From Terrisporobacter othiniensis (GTDB lineage: Bacteria; Bacillota; Clostridia; Peptostreptococcales; Peptostreptococcaceae): DNA of 64,000 nt. The notes under the pieces were generated by a model that worked only from the letters and a program-made list of their open reading frames with translations, was not told the origin of the DNA and searched no databases. Made by a program: the position numbers and the translations under genes. Positions within the stretch are counted from its first letter, which is position 1. Every line of letters begins with the position of its first letter. Below are positions 17,579-26,798 of the stretch, piece after piece. The DNA lies in assembly GCF_000808015.1 (NCBI RefSeq), contig NZ_JWHR01000079.1, positions 1 through 64,000 on the forward strand, given 5' to 3'.

Positions 17579-19189
17579 ATGAAATCAACAATATATCTAA
17601 ATGGAAACATAATAACAGTAGATGAAAATATGCCAAGTGCAGAAGCTGTATTCGTAAAAGATGGGATTATAGAATTTGTAGGGGCAAAAGAGGAAGCTTT
17701 AAGATTAGCTGATGATAATACTGTAACTAAAGATTTAAATGGAGCAACTTTATTACCAGGATTTTTAGATCCTCACAGTCATATAGGAAACGTGGCACCA
17801 TTTATGTCATTTAAATATGTTGCAGCACCACCAATAGGAACTACAACTTCTATAGAAGTTATGAAAGAGCAAGTAAGAGAATTTATAAAAGAAAAAGATA
17901 TAAAGCCAGGTGAGTGGGTAATAGCATATGGATACAATGATGCAGAGCTTGCAGAAAAAAGACATCCAAATAAGTTTGACTTAGATGAGATATCAACTGA
18001 GCATAATGTAATGGTAGTACATGCATCTCTTCATATGGCAGCTATAAACTCTAGATTATTAGAAGTTATGAACTTTAATGAAAATACACCTAACCCAGAA
18101 GGTGGAGTTATAGCGAGAGTAGAGGGAAGTAATGAGCCTAATGGATACTTAGAAGAAACAGCTATGCGTATGGTATACTTCAGCATGCGTCAACCAGATA
18201 TGGATGGAATGGTAGCAAACATGATTGAAGCTCAAAAAATGTATGCAAGTCACGGAATAACTACAGCTCAAGATGGAGCAACTCTTGAAAATATAGAAGC
18301 ATTATGTAGAGAAACAGCAAGAAGAGATGAAATGTTAATCGATGTTGTAGGATACAACATGATAGAAAATGATGTAAATGTAACTGAATATAAGAATGGA
18401 TTTAGAATAGGTGGGGCAAAATTATTACTTGATGGTTCTCCACAAGGAAAAACTGCTTGGTTAACTAAACCATATCATGTAGTACCAGAAGGGGAAAAAG
18501 AAGATTATTGTGCATATCCAACATTTACAGATGAAGAAGTTTATGGATTCTGTAAAAAGGCCATAGAAAACAATATACAATTACTTACTCATATGAATGG
18601 TGATGCAGCAATAGATCAATTCTTAAATGCATATGAAAAAGCAATGGAAGATACAGGACTTACTCCAGAGTTAAGACCAGTGTTAATACACTGTCAAACA
18701 GTAAGAGAAGACCAATTAGATAGAATAGCTAATGCTAAAGTAGAAATGATACCTTCATATTTTGTAGATCATACTTTCTTCTGGGGAGATTGGCATATAG
18801 ATTCTGTATTAGGTGAAGAAAGAGCATTTAAAATAAGTCCATTAAAATCATCTTTAAATAGAAATATAAAATGGACTCTACACCAAGATACACCAGTTTT
18901 ACCTCCAAACATGCTAAGAACTATAAACTGTGCTGTAAACAGAAATACACTTAGTGGAAGAATTATAGGAGAAGCTGAAAGGGTAACTCCAATGGATGCT
19001 ATAAAAGGAATAACTATAAATGCAGCTTACCAATATTTCGAAGAAGATAAAAAAGGATCTATAACACCAGGGAAACTTGCTGACCTTGTAATATTAGACA
19101 AGAATCCTTTAGAAGTTGATCCTGCAACAATAAAAGATATACAGGTATTAGAAACAATAAAAGAAGATAAAACAATATACAAAAAATAG
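17579..19189 (+). CDS. YtcJ-like metal-dependent amidohydrolase
   Basis: 536 residues of the Amidohydro_3 group. Metal ligands appear in DPHSHIGN (HxH on strand 1), LLTHMNGDAAID, VLIHCQTV and the late Asp in TLHQDTPVLPP. Predicted to be a cytoplasmic deacylase or deformylase of amides (relatives include N-substituted formamide deformylase). It follows an antiporter-like gene and precedes a sensor pair, and a strong terminator at 19233 ends the unit. The substrate is not known. Confidence 0.85.
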   Translation: MKSTIYLNGNIITVDENMPSAEAVFVKDGIIEFVGAKEEALRLADDNTVTKDLNGATLLPGFLDPHSHIGNVAPFMSFKYVAAPPIGTTTSIEVMKEQVREFIKEKDIKPGEWVIAYGYNDAELAEKRHPNKFDLDEISTEHNVMVVHASLHMAAINSRLLEVMNFNENTPNPEGGVIARVEGSNEPNGYLEETAMRMVYFSMRQPDMDGMVANMIEAQKMYASHGITTAQDGATLENIEALCRETARRDEMLIDVVGYNMIENDVNVTEYKNGFRIGGAKLLLDGSPQGKTAWLTKPYHVVPEGEKEDYCAYPTFTDEEVYGFCKKAIENNIQLLTHMNGDAAIDQFLNAYEKAMEDTGLTPELRPVLIHCQTVREDQLDRIANAKVEMIPSYFVDHTFFWGDWHIDSVLGEERAFKISPLKSSLNRNIKWTLHQDTPVLPPNMLRTINCAVNRNTLSGRIIGEAERVTPMDAIKGITINAAYQYFEEDKKGSITPGKLADLVILDKNPLEVDPATIKDIQVLETIKEDKTIYKK

Positions 19190-19232
19190 CAGGTTGCTAA
19201 AAAGATAATAAGTACTCTTTTTAAATAGATAT

Positions 19233-19280
19233 TATAATAAAATCGGTTGTGTCAAATTTGATACAACCGATTTTATTATA
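19233..19280. terminator. 48-base palindromic terminator
   Basis: Two 21-base arms (TATAATAAAATCGGTTGTGTC and its near-perfect complement) around a short loop, with T-rich flanks on both strands. Ends the amidohydrolase unit; could work in both directions. Confidence 0.85.
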
Positions 19281-19362
19281 ATATATCTAGAATGTTTTAA
19301 TACTAGAAGATATAATAGTATAATGAATGTTTGAGTAAAAATAAATATTTGGAGTGTTTCAT

Positions 19363-20589
19363 ATGAAATTAAGCATCTTAGAACTGATAATTTATAAAGT
19401 TTCATTTATATTTATTCTATTGTTAATATTAGGAAGATATAAAATGTTTAAACAGTTACTTCAAAAGGAGTACTACACTAAAAGTGATTTGAATAAGTTA
19501 GGAATTATATTTGGTATAATTACAATTATAAGTGCATATGGAAATATAAATATTTATGGCGTGGGCTCTATTATTAGAAATATTGTTGTTGTATCTGTAA
19601 TATTACTATTTGGGAGAAGAGCAGGAGTAATAGTAGGTACGATTAGTATTATCCATAGATTAATAATAAATATATATAGTATATCTTTAGAAGTAGAAAT
19701 AATTCAATTATTAGTAGTTATATTTATAGCACTATTTTTCCAGCCTAGAATTAAGGAGAAAAGTAAGGCTATGTGCGGAATATTAATATGTACATCTAGT
19801 ATACTTATTATGTATGCGTTTATATTATTATTTGAATATAGTAACAGAGAATTGATAGGGTTTGTTAAGGTATTTATAATTCCAGCGTTAATTAGTCAAG
19901 TAGGAACAGGATTATTTATAAATATGCTAGAAGATATCAGAAATGAAAGGATTGTAGTAGAGCAAGAAAAAGAAATTGAAAGGCTAAAAACTAATATAGC
20001 AAAGGCTGAATTAAAAGCACTTCAAGCTCAAATAAATCCTCATTTCTTATTTAATACGTTGAATGCAATTTCTATACTAGTAAGAAAAGATCCACAAGAA
20101 GCCAGAAGGGTTATCTTTAAGTTATCTCATTATTTAAGATATAATTTAGAATTAAAAGTAGGATTAATTGATTTAAAAGAAGAAATAGAACAAACTAAGA
20201 CTTATTTAGAAATAGAACAAGTACGGTTTAAAGATAAATTGGAAATAATATATGATATAGATGAAGACATAGATGTAAAAATACCTAGCTTGATAATTCA
20301 ACCAATAGTTGAAAATGCAATAGTACATGGAATATTAAAATCAAAAGAGAAAGGCAAACTTATAATTTCTATAAAAAAATATAAACAAAATACTAATATA
20401 TGTATTGAAAATAAGGGAATACCTATTGAAGAAAGAATAATAGAAGAGATAAATAATGATCAAGTTGAAGAAAATAAGATTGGGTTATATAATGTACACT
20501 GTAGATTAAAGTATCAATATGGACAAGGATTAAATATAACAAGATTAGATGATGGTACTAGAGTAGAGTTTAAAGTAGGTGGTGATTAA
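19363..20589 (+). CDS. LytS-type sensor histidine kinase
   Basis: 408 residues from ATG 19363 (GGAG 8 bases before; GTG 19354 is less likely). About six membrane helices occupy residues 1-180, then a coiled linker (EQEKEIERLKTNIAKAELKALQAQ) and the His_kinase box QINPHFLFNTLNAI with the phospho-histidine intact, then HATPase motifs (PIVENAIVHGI). The end overlaps the response regulator by 11 bases. Probably senses the compound handled by the preceding antiporter and amidohydrolase. Confidence 0.88.
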   Translation: MKLSILELIIYKVSFIFILLLILGRYKMFKQLLQKEYYTKSDLNKLGIIFGIITIISAYGNINIYGVGSIIRNIVVVSVILLFGRRAGVIVGTISIIHRLIINIYSISLEVEIIQLLVVIFIALFFQPRIKEKSKAMCGILICTSSILIMYAFILLFEYSNRELIGFVKVFIIPALISQVGTGLFINMLEDIRNERIVVEQEKEIERLKTNIAKAELKALQAQINPHFLFNTLNAISILVRKDPQEARRVIFKLSHYLRYNLELKVGLIDLKEEIEQTKTYLEIEQVRFKDKLEIIYDIDEDIDVKIPSLIIQPIVENAIVHGILKSKEKGKLIISIKKYKQNTNICIENKGIPIEERIIEEINNDQVEENKIGLYNVHCRLKYQYGQGLNITRLDDGTRVEFKVGGD

Positions 20590-21328
20590 AATAAAAGCAG
20601 TAATAGTAGAAGATGAATATCTTTCGTTGGAAGAGTTAAAATACATTATAGAAAATAATAGTAATATAGAAGTAATAGAGACATTTGACAATGGAATAGA
20701 TGTACTAAATTTTATAAATAAAAATAAAGTGGATGTTGTATTTTTAGACATAAATATACCAGGGCTAAATGGAATGGAGTTAACAAGGACTCTAAAAAAT
20801 TTCAATGTTAAGCCTAAAATAGTTTTTATAACAGCTTATAAAAAATATGCAGTAGAGGCATTTGAATTAGAAGTTTTTGACTATATAACAAAACCATATT
20901 TAGAGGAAAGAATACTACAGACCCTAGCTAGATTAAAGATAAGTGATGGAGTATTACAAGTACTAGATAAACCAGAAACTAAGACTAATGATATTGTTGA
21001 AAAAAGAATAAAGTTAAAAGAAAAACATGGATTCATAGTTTTAGATAGTGATGATATATATATGTGTGAAGCAAATGATAAAGAAACTTTTGTGTATACC
21101 AAAGATAAAAAATATGTGATTCTAGATTGTATATCTGAAATATATAAGGAATTACCAAAAGATAAATTCTTAAAAGTCCATAGATCTTATGTAGCTAATT
21201 TATCAAAAATAAAAAATATTATACCAGGAGGAAATAGCACATACAAGCTAATTTTGGATAATAAAGACTTGGAATGCTGGGTAAGTAGAGGCAAAATTAA
21301 AGAATTTAGACAACATATGAATATGTAA
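20579..21328 (+). CDS. LytTR-family response regulator
   Basis: 249 residues. Receiver domain 1-120 with acidic pocket (VEDE), phospho-acceptor D57 in VVFLDINIPG and the conserved lysine in DYITKPY; LytTR DNA-binding domain about 140-249 (YMCEANDKETFVYTK, FLKVHRSYVANLSKIKNI). GTG start overlapping the kinase, so translationally coupled. The candidate target repeats are upstream of 16223. Confidence 0.9.
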   Translation: MVIKIKAVIVEDEYLSLEELKYIIENNSNIEVIETFDNGIDVLNFINKNKVDVVFLDINIPGLNGMELTRTLKNFNVKPKIVFITAYKKYAVEAFELEVFDYITKPYLEERILQTLARLKISDGVLQVLDKPETKTNDIVEKRIKLKEKHGFIVLDSDDIYMCEANDKETFVYTKDKKYVILDCISEIYKELPKDKFLKVHRSYVANLSKIKNIIPGGNSTYKLILDNKDLECWVSRGKIKEFRQHMNM

Positions 21329-21355
21329 AATATTAAAGTTGCTGCTATTTTGAGA

Positions 21356-21399
21356 CTGTAGATAGGTTTGTGTAAAACAAACTTATCTACAGTTTTTTT
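21356..21399 (+). terminator. Rho-independent terminator after the LytTR regulator
   Basis: CTGTAGATAGGTTTG pairs with CAAACTTATCTACAG around TGTAAAA, followed by seven T. Confidence 0.9.
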
Positions 21400-21410
21400 A
21401 TAAAAGGGAC

Positions 21411-21525
21411 ATTGCCTGAAATTTCATATCGCCCACACAGTGGCTTAAAGTGGTAACTAGGGCATATCGTTGGTGACATGAAGTGTTTCGCCGACGTGTC
21501 ACTCAGGCGAAGCGAATTTTTTATT
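21411..21525. other. GC-rich structured element of unknown type
   Basis: About 49% GC (51 of 105 bases) in a genome near 30%. It shows interleaved stems GTGACA (21473-21478)/TGTCAC (21497-21502) and TTCGCC (21487-21492)/GGCGAA (21506-21511), a pseudoknot arrangement; an 8-bp bulged stem 21426-21434/21460-21467; and a closing stem GCCTGA (21414-21419)/TCAGGC (21503-21508) that competes with the second stem. A T run follows on the + strand. No ORF. Could be a structured RNA or a dispersed repeat; I do not recognise it. Confidence 0.5.
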
Positions 21526-21526
21526 A

Positions 21527-22717
21527 TTATTTTGTGTAATTATCGAAATAACCTTGGATGAATATAATAGGAGTTCCCTTATCTCCACTTCCTGAAGTTA
21601 AATCAGATAATGATCCTATAAGGTCAGTGAGTCTTCTTGGAGTAGTACCTTGTGCTTCCATAGCTCCAACTAAATCTGATTCCTTATTTTTAATATATTC
21701 TGATATTGCTGTCTTAAGCTCTTCACCCTCTAAATCAGCGAAGTTATTATCAGCAAGATACTTTAATTTTATTTCATTTGGAGTACCATTTAATCCTGAT
21801 GTATAAGCTGGTGAAACAACTGGGTCAGCAAGTTCCCAAATTTTACCTACTGGATCTTTGAAAGCTCCATCTCCATAAATCATAACTTCAACATCTTTTC
21901 CTGTTTTCTCTTTAAGAATAGCTTGTATATTATCAACGATAGGTTGACAGTTACGAGGGAAAAGTTTAACAGTTTCTTCTGTTGATTTGTTTGAACCTAG
22001 TAATCCATAAGCTTCATTACATCCACTTCCATCAATAGATTCGCATAATATATCATCAAGGCTATAGACTTTTTCTACACCATTTGCTTTTAAAATTTTC
22101 TTAGTTCTAAATCTTGTATGAATATCGCAAGTAAGAACGCTCTTTGTATAATTTAAGATAGTTTTAGGATTGTTTGAGAATATTACTTCACACTTAACAC
22201 CATATTCTTGGATTAAAGATTTATAATAATCAATGTAATCAACACCTGTGAAAGTATGTTTATTATACCCAAATAGATTACGGAATTCTTGCTCTGTTAA
22301 AACATCTGTCCAAGGATTAACTCCTTTATCATCCAACATATCTAAGTCAACTAGATGATTTCCAACTTCATCAGATGGATAGCTTAACATTAATACTATT
22401 TTCTTAGCTTCCTTTGCTATACCACGAAGGCAGATTGCAAAACGGTTACGACTTAAGATAGGGAATATTACCCCAATAGTATCGTCACCAAATTTAGATT
22501 TAACATCTTTAGCTATATTATCTATAGAAGCATAATTTCCTTGAGCACGTGCAACTACTGATTCAGTTACAGTAACTATATCTTTATCATTTATAGTAAA
22601 GCCCTCAACTTCTGAAGCTTTAAGTACACTTTCAACAACTATATCCTCGATTTTATCGCCTTCTTTAACGATTGGGCAACGAAGTCCCCTAACAACTGTA
22701 CCAATAACTCTTTCCAA
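21527..22717 (-). CDS. CofE-like (coenzyme F420-0:L-glutamate ligase family) protein
   Basis: 396 residues. TTG 22717 is chosen because GGGAGAG lies 6 bases before it and the protein then starts MERVIGTVVRGLRCPIV. The body (EGDKIEDIVVESVLKA, DIVTVTESVVARAQGNY) matches the CofE family, with a long C-terminal half (IYGDGAFKDPVGKIWE, LTDLIGSLSDLTSGSGDKGTPI). No other F420 gene is nearby and such clostridia are not known to make F420, so it probably adds glutamate, or another amino acid, to a different acceptor. Divergent from a LysR gene. Confidence 0.75.
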   Translation of the reverse strand: MERVIGTVVRGLRCPIVKEGDKIEDIVVESVLKASEVEGFTINDKDIVTVTESVVARAQGNYASIDNIAKDVKSKFGDDTIGVIFPILSRNRFAICLRGIAKEAKKIVLMLSYPSDEVGNHLVDLDMLDDKGVNPWTDVLTEQEFRNLFGYNKHTFTGVDYIDYYKSLIQEYGVKCEVIFSNNPKTILNYTKSVLTCDIHTRFRTKKILKANGVEKVYSLDDILCESIDGSGCNEAYGLLGSNKSTEETVKLFPRNCQPIVDNIQAILKEKTGKDVEVMIYGDGAFKDPVGKIWELADPVVSPAYTSGLNGTPNEIKLKYLADNNFADLEGEELKTAISEYIKNKESDLVGAMEAQGTTPRRLTDLIGSLSDLTSGSGDKGTPIIFIQGYFDNYTK

Positions 22718-22835
22718 AATAATCTCTCCCAACAAATTAAATTTATTTTCAAATATCTTGTACTATTGTAATATACATCAAGAAATGATATAAGTAAAAT
22801 AAATAGAACGAATACATGGTATAAGGGGGGCTTAT

Positions 22836-23744
22836 ATGGTTACTAAATTAGATTTATATAAGGTGTTTTGTCAGGTAGGAAAGAGTAAAAGCTTTTCAAA
22901 GGCATCAAAGGAGCTTTACATGACACAGCCAGCAGTGAGTCAATCTATAATTCAATTAGAAAGAGAATTAGATGTTAGACTTTTTAATAGAACACCTAAG
23001 GGAGTATCTTTAACTAATGAAGGAAATCTTTTATTTGAATATGTAAATTCAGCAATTAATTTGATTAATGCTGGAGAAGAAAAAATATTAGAATTTAAAG
23101 ATTTAACTGTGGGAGAGTTAAAGATTGGGGTAGGGGATACTATATCTAAGTATTTTATACTTCCATATTTAGAACTTTTTCATAATAGATATCCTAATAT
23201 TAAGTTTAAGATTATAAATGGAACTACCTTAGAACTTTGTGCTCGAGTTAAGTCAGGAGAAATTAATATTGCAATTTGTAATTTTCCGCTTGATGATAAT
23301 TCATTAGAATTAAGACCTTGTAGAGAGGTTAGAGATATTTTTGTTTGTGGAGATAAGTATAAGGATTTATTAACGGAGAAAATTTTATTAGAAGAAATAG
23401 TAAAATATCCTTTAATATTCCTAGAGCCTAATTCAAATTCAAGAAAGTATGTAGAAAAGTTCATGATATCCAAAGGTATAAAAATTTCTCCAGAGTTTGA
23501 ACTTGGATCTTTTGATCTATTATTGGAGTTTGCAAAGATTAATTTAGGAATCGCTTGTGTAGTAAAGGAGTTTTCAAAGGATTATTTAGAAAAGGGATTA
23601 TTGTATGAGGTTAATACTTTAGAAGAAATACCAAGTAGAAGTATTGGTGTTTGCTATTTAAAGGATGTTCCACTTTCATTGGCCTCTGCAAAGTTTGTTG
23701 AAATATTATCATCCGCCAACTCTTCATTGAATGATAGTATATAA
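22836..23744 (+). CDS. LysR-family transcriptional regulator
   Basis: 302 residues. N-terminal winged HTH (FCQVGKSKSFSKASKELYMTQPAVSQSI, 8-38) and a periplasmic-binding-like effector domain from about residue 90 (LKIGVGDTISKYFILPYL). Start ATG after AAGGGGGG. It is divergent from the CofE-like gene with about 118 bases between, the classic arrangement for a LysR regulator and its target. Confidence 0.92.
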   Translation: MVTKLDLYKVFCQVGKSKSFSKASKELYMTQPAVSQSIIQLERELDVRLFNRTPKGVSLTNEGNLLFEYVNSAINLINAGEEKILEFKDLTVGELKIGVGDTISKYFILPYLELFHNRYPNIKFKIINGTTLELCARVKSGEINIAICNFPLDDNSLELRPCREVRDIFVCGDKYKDLLTEKILLEEIVKYPLIFLEPNSNSRKYVEKFMISKGIKISPEFELGSFDLLLEFAKINLGIACVVKEFSKDYLEKGLLYEVNTLEEIPSRSIGVCYLKDVPLSLASAKFVEILSSANSSLNDSI

Positions 23745-23830
23745 CACAGGTGTTGATTTAAAGTGTTATTACAATTGATTTTGCTACTTTACAATAAACC
23801 ATCATACTATTTTATAGGAGTGTGAGTATA

Positions 23831-24871
23831 TGAGAAATAATTGTAAATATAGGTACACTTTAAAAGATTTTTTAATATAAAATATTGGACTTTAATAGTT
23901 GCAAGTATAGGTGGTATTTTAGTCGGGATTACTCAAAAATATTTTGGAGAATACCAAAATATATGGACCAAAAGCTAGAAGAGTTTAAGAAAAATAAAAG
24001 AGTAGAGTATAAATCGTAAAAATATTCTATTATAAATTCTTTGACAATATTATTCTTTGGTGCAAGTGTTGGACCAGAGGCTGCACTATCAGGTATTGTA
24101 GGAGGAATGATCACCTTTATTGGAGATAAAATGAAAGAACGATTTAAGAAAATGAATGTTGTTAACCAGCATCCAGATGAGATAATAGTATGCAGTATGC
24201 AAGTTAGTGTAGGACTTATGTTTAGAGCACCTTTATTTGGATTATATACATTAAGTGAAAAAAGTTCAGAAAATATACATATAATAAAGCACATAAAAGT
24301 AATTGTTTATACTGTAACAACAATAGCCAGTTTTTTAGTATTTATGTTATCATCAAAATTTGATAATAGACCTTCATTTATAGTTAAATTTGGACAAAGT
24401 AATATTGGTTTTAAAGAGATTATTTGGTTTGTACCATTAATTATTATAGGTATGCTATTTGCATATATATACAAAATGTATGCTTTAGTACTAAATGGAA
24501 TATTAAAGCCTATTGAAAATAAAAAAATACTAAAGGGAATAATTGGAGGATTAGGAACTATCTATCCTTGGATATTATTTTCTGGAGAACATGAATTAAG
24601 ATCATTAGTTGTTGAGTGGAATAATATCCCTATTTATATGCTGATTTTATTATAAATAGTAAAACTTTTGTTGACAGAAATATGTTTATCAATAGGGCAT
24701 AGGGGTGGACATATATTTCCTTTTATATTTTCTGGAAGTTGCCTAGCTTATGGATTGTCTAAGTTATTTTCTATAGATCCAGTTTTTTGTTTGTCTATAA
24801 TAGTTACAGGTCTTGCAAGTAAGGCTACAGCTATAGGTAAAATGATTAATAATATTGAAATTAAAGTATAA
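23831..24871 (+). pseudogene. ClC-family chloride channel, degenerate
   Basis: ATG 23831 starts a frame that soon meets stops (after LKDFL and again shortly after). Recognisable pieces follow: 24041-24655 with the selectivity segment GASVGPEAALSGIVGGM, and 24668-24871 with GHRGGHIFPFIFSG (family GWxGGxxFP). At least three lesions. Several hundred bases of normal 5' sequence are shortened. Non-functional. Confidence 0.8.
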
Positions 24872-25164
24872 AAAAATAAATCGTAGATTCTATTGCTGGG
24901 ATTAGTCTCTACCACTCAAATTCACGAAAAGCTCATACTGGTAAAGTGTGAGATTTTTATATTTATTCATCTACATTATAGTGGAGATATGAATTGCTAC
25001 CACAAGCAGATTTTCGACTTTAATATGAGTATTTCTGAAAGAGTTTAGCCTAAACCTGTACTCTTTAAAAAATCAAATAGAGACTAAGAATAAGAAGACA
25101 AATCACATATTTCTATAAAATAAGAATAACTTATTAATAAAGCATTTTATGTGGAGGTATGTGT
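24872..25164. other. Intergenic region
   Basis: About 290 bases. A modest pair AAGCTCATACT..AGTGTGAG near 24928-24950 is visible, but no promoter, terminator or ORF that I would defend. Confidence 0.4.
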
Positions 25165-25976
25165 ATGGGGTATTATGTTAAAGTAGAACCGAATGTAAAA
25201 GTTTACGTAGAGGATCTTAACCCAAATGGCAATAAAACAATAGTGTTTTTACATGGGTGGCCTGGGAATCATAATCTGTTTGAATATCAGTTTAATCAAC
25301 TTCCAAAACTAGGTTATAGATGTATCGGTATAGACATGAGAGGATTTGGCAAGTCGGATAAGCCTTATGAAGGTTATGACTATGATAGATTGTCAGACGA
25401 TGTTAGATGCGTGGTTAATGGCTTAAAATTAAATAATTTCATACTTGCAGGACATTCAACTGGAGGAGCTATAGCTATTCGATACATGTCCCGTCATAAT
25501 GGATACGGAGTATCCAAACTTGCTCTTTTTGCTGCTGCGGCTCCTAGTCTTATTAAACGTCCAGATTTTCCATATGGTTTAGAAGAAGAGGACGTGATTA
25601 AAATTATTGATGGAACATACAATGATCGTCCTAAAATGCTGAGTGATTTCGGTGATACTTTTTTTTTCAGCACACAACTGAGCCATTTTCTGATTGGTTT
25701 TTACAATTAGGTTTACAAGCAGCAGGTTGGTCAACTGCAGCAATTGCAAATGATTGGATAAATGAGGTACTATTTTCTGATTTAGGAAAAATAAATGTTC
25801 CAACCTTAATTATTCATGGAATTCATGATAAAGTTGTTCCATTTTCATTAGGTAAGGTGCAAAATCAGAGTATTAGAAATTCTAGACTTGTGCCATTTGA
25901 ATTCAGTGGGCACGCCTCATTCTATGATCAGCGAGATAGATTTAATGAAGAATTGGTGAAATTTATTGAAGAATAA
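25165..25976 (+). pseudogene. Alpha/beta hydrolase, frameshifted in a T9 run
   Basis: ATG 25165 (GTGGAGG 7 bases before) begins an alpha/beta hydrolase with HGWPGNH oxyanion segment and nucleophile in AGHSTGG. At T9 (25659-25667) the frame slips to an early stop; one extra T would continue as QHTTEPFSDWFLQLGLQAAG.. through IIHGIHDKVVPF (acid) and SGHASFYDQ (catalytic His) to 25976. All catalytic residues remain, so the loss is a single indel in a homopolymer, possibly reversible. Confidence 0.75.
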
Positions 25977-26054
25977 AGTTTTATAAGTATATAAGAAAAA
26001 GATATTGGTTAAAAGTGAGACCACTGAAAAAGGGGTTACATTATCCAAGTTATA

Positions 26055-26087
26055 AAAAATCGTAGATTATATAATCTACGATTTTTT
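26055..26087 (+). terminator. Rho-independent terminator
   Basis: AAAAATCGTAGATTA pairs with TAATCTACGATTTTT, followed by more T. Ends the hydrolase pseudogene transcript. Confidence 0.85.
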
Positions 26088-26138
26088 AGTTGTTAATTTA
26101 TAATAGGCATCTATAAATTTATTTGAGGTAGGTATAAT

Positions 26139-26213
26139 ATGATTCAAAAACAGCAGTCTATGATTTTAAGTCCATATATGAAGATTTATGATTTAGTAGT
26201 TTTTTATATTTGA
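26139..26213 (+). pseudogene. IS1182-type transposase N-terminal scrap
   Basis: A 24-codon piece reading MIQKQQSMILSPYMKIYDLV then a stop. The LSPYMxxYDxVV pattern is the conserved opening of IS1182-family transposases. Nothing else of the gene remains. Confidence 0.45.
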
Positions 26214-26265
26214 AGAAATTGTGTTTAAGAATTCAGATAGCTTTAGTCAAATATCACTTCAAAAA

Positions 26266-26329
26266 TAGTTGTACATACAACTAAAAAATAATATAATTAA
26301 GGAATGGTCAATGGTTGCTCATACAACTA
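26266..26329 (+). promoter_or_regulatory. MarR promoter with two matching operators
   Basis: TAGTTGTACATACAACTA (26266-26283) is palindromic, and GGTTGCTCATACAACTA (26313-26329) is a second copy. A promoter lies between and within: -35 TTGTAC (26269-26274), 17 bases, -10 TATAAT (26292-26297). Binding would cover the -35 box and the start region, as in MarR autorepression. Confidence 0.65.
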
Positions 26330-26359
26330 AATTAAAAGATATCCACTTAGGAGGACAAA

Positions 26360-26788
26360 ATGGAAATCAAAAGTAAGGAACCTATAGGTAAATATATATC
26401 TGGAATTTATAGAAAAGGAAATTCTTTTATAAGTAAAGAAGTCGCAAAATATGGATTAGGATATGGGCAAGTAATGTTTTTGATACAACTTTATAAAAAA
26501 GATGGAATTAGTCAAGAAGAACTATCACAAAACCTAAGTATAGATAAGGGAACTACCTGTAGAGCAGTAAAAAAACTTGTAGAACAAGGATTTTTAACTA
26601 GAGAAAGAGACGAACATGATAAAAGAGCTTATAAATTATATTTAACAGATAAATCAAAAGAAATAAAAGATGAAGTGTTTCAATTGTTATACCAATGGGA
26701 AGAAAGTATTACTACAACTATTTCTCAAGAAGAAGTGGAAGTTTTACGTAACTTACTTAAAAAAGTTTGTATAAATCAAAATATATAG
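26360..26788 (+). CDS. MarR-family transcriptional regulator
   Basis: 142 residues with the winged HTH in the middle (ISQEELSQNLSIDKGTTCRAVKKLVEQGFLTRERDEHDKRAYKLYLT). It starts after AGGAGGA, and its own promoter carries two palindromic sites. Ten bases later the MATE pump begins, so it most likely represses itself and the pump until an inducing drug or metabolite binds. Confidence 0.92.
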   Translation: MEIKSKEPIGKYISGIYRKGNSFISKEVAKYGLGYGQVMFLIQLYKKDGISQEELSQNLSIDKGTTCRAVKKLVEQGFLTRERDEHDKRAYKLYLTDKSKEIKDEVFQLLYQWEESITTTISQEEVEVLRNLLKKVCINQNI

Positions 26789-26798
26789 GAGAGATTAA

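Noticed and set aside
19363..21328. LytS/LytTR pair as a cell-wall or pyruvate sensing LytSR with LrgAB
   Set aside because: No lrgA/lrgB or holin-like gene is nearby; the amidohydrolase and antiporter are the only neighbours.
24895..25100. Possible riboswitch or T-box in the gap before the hydrolase pseudogene
   Set aside because: Only one modest hairpin and none of the conserved sequences of a known class.
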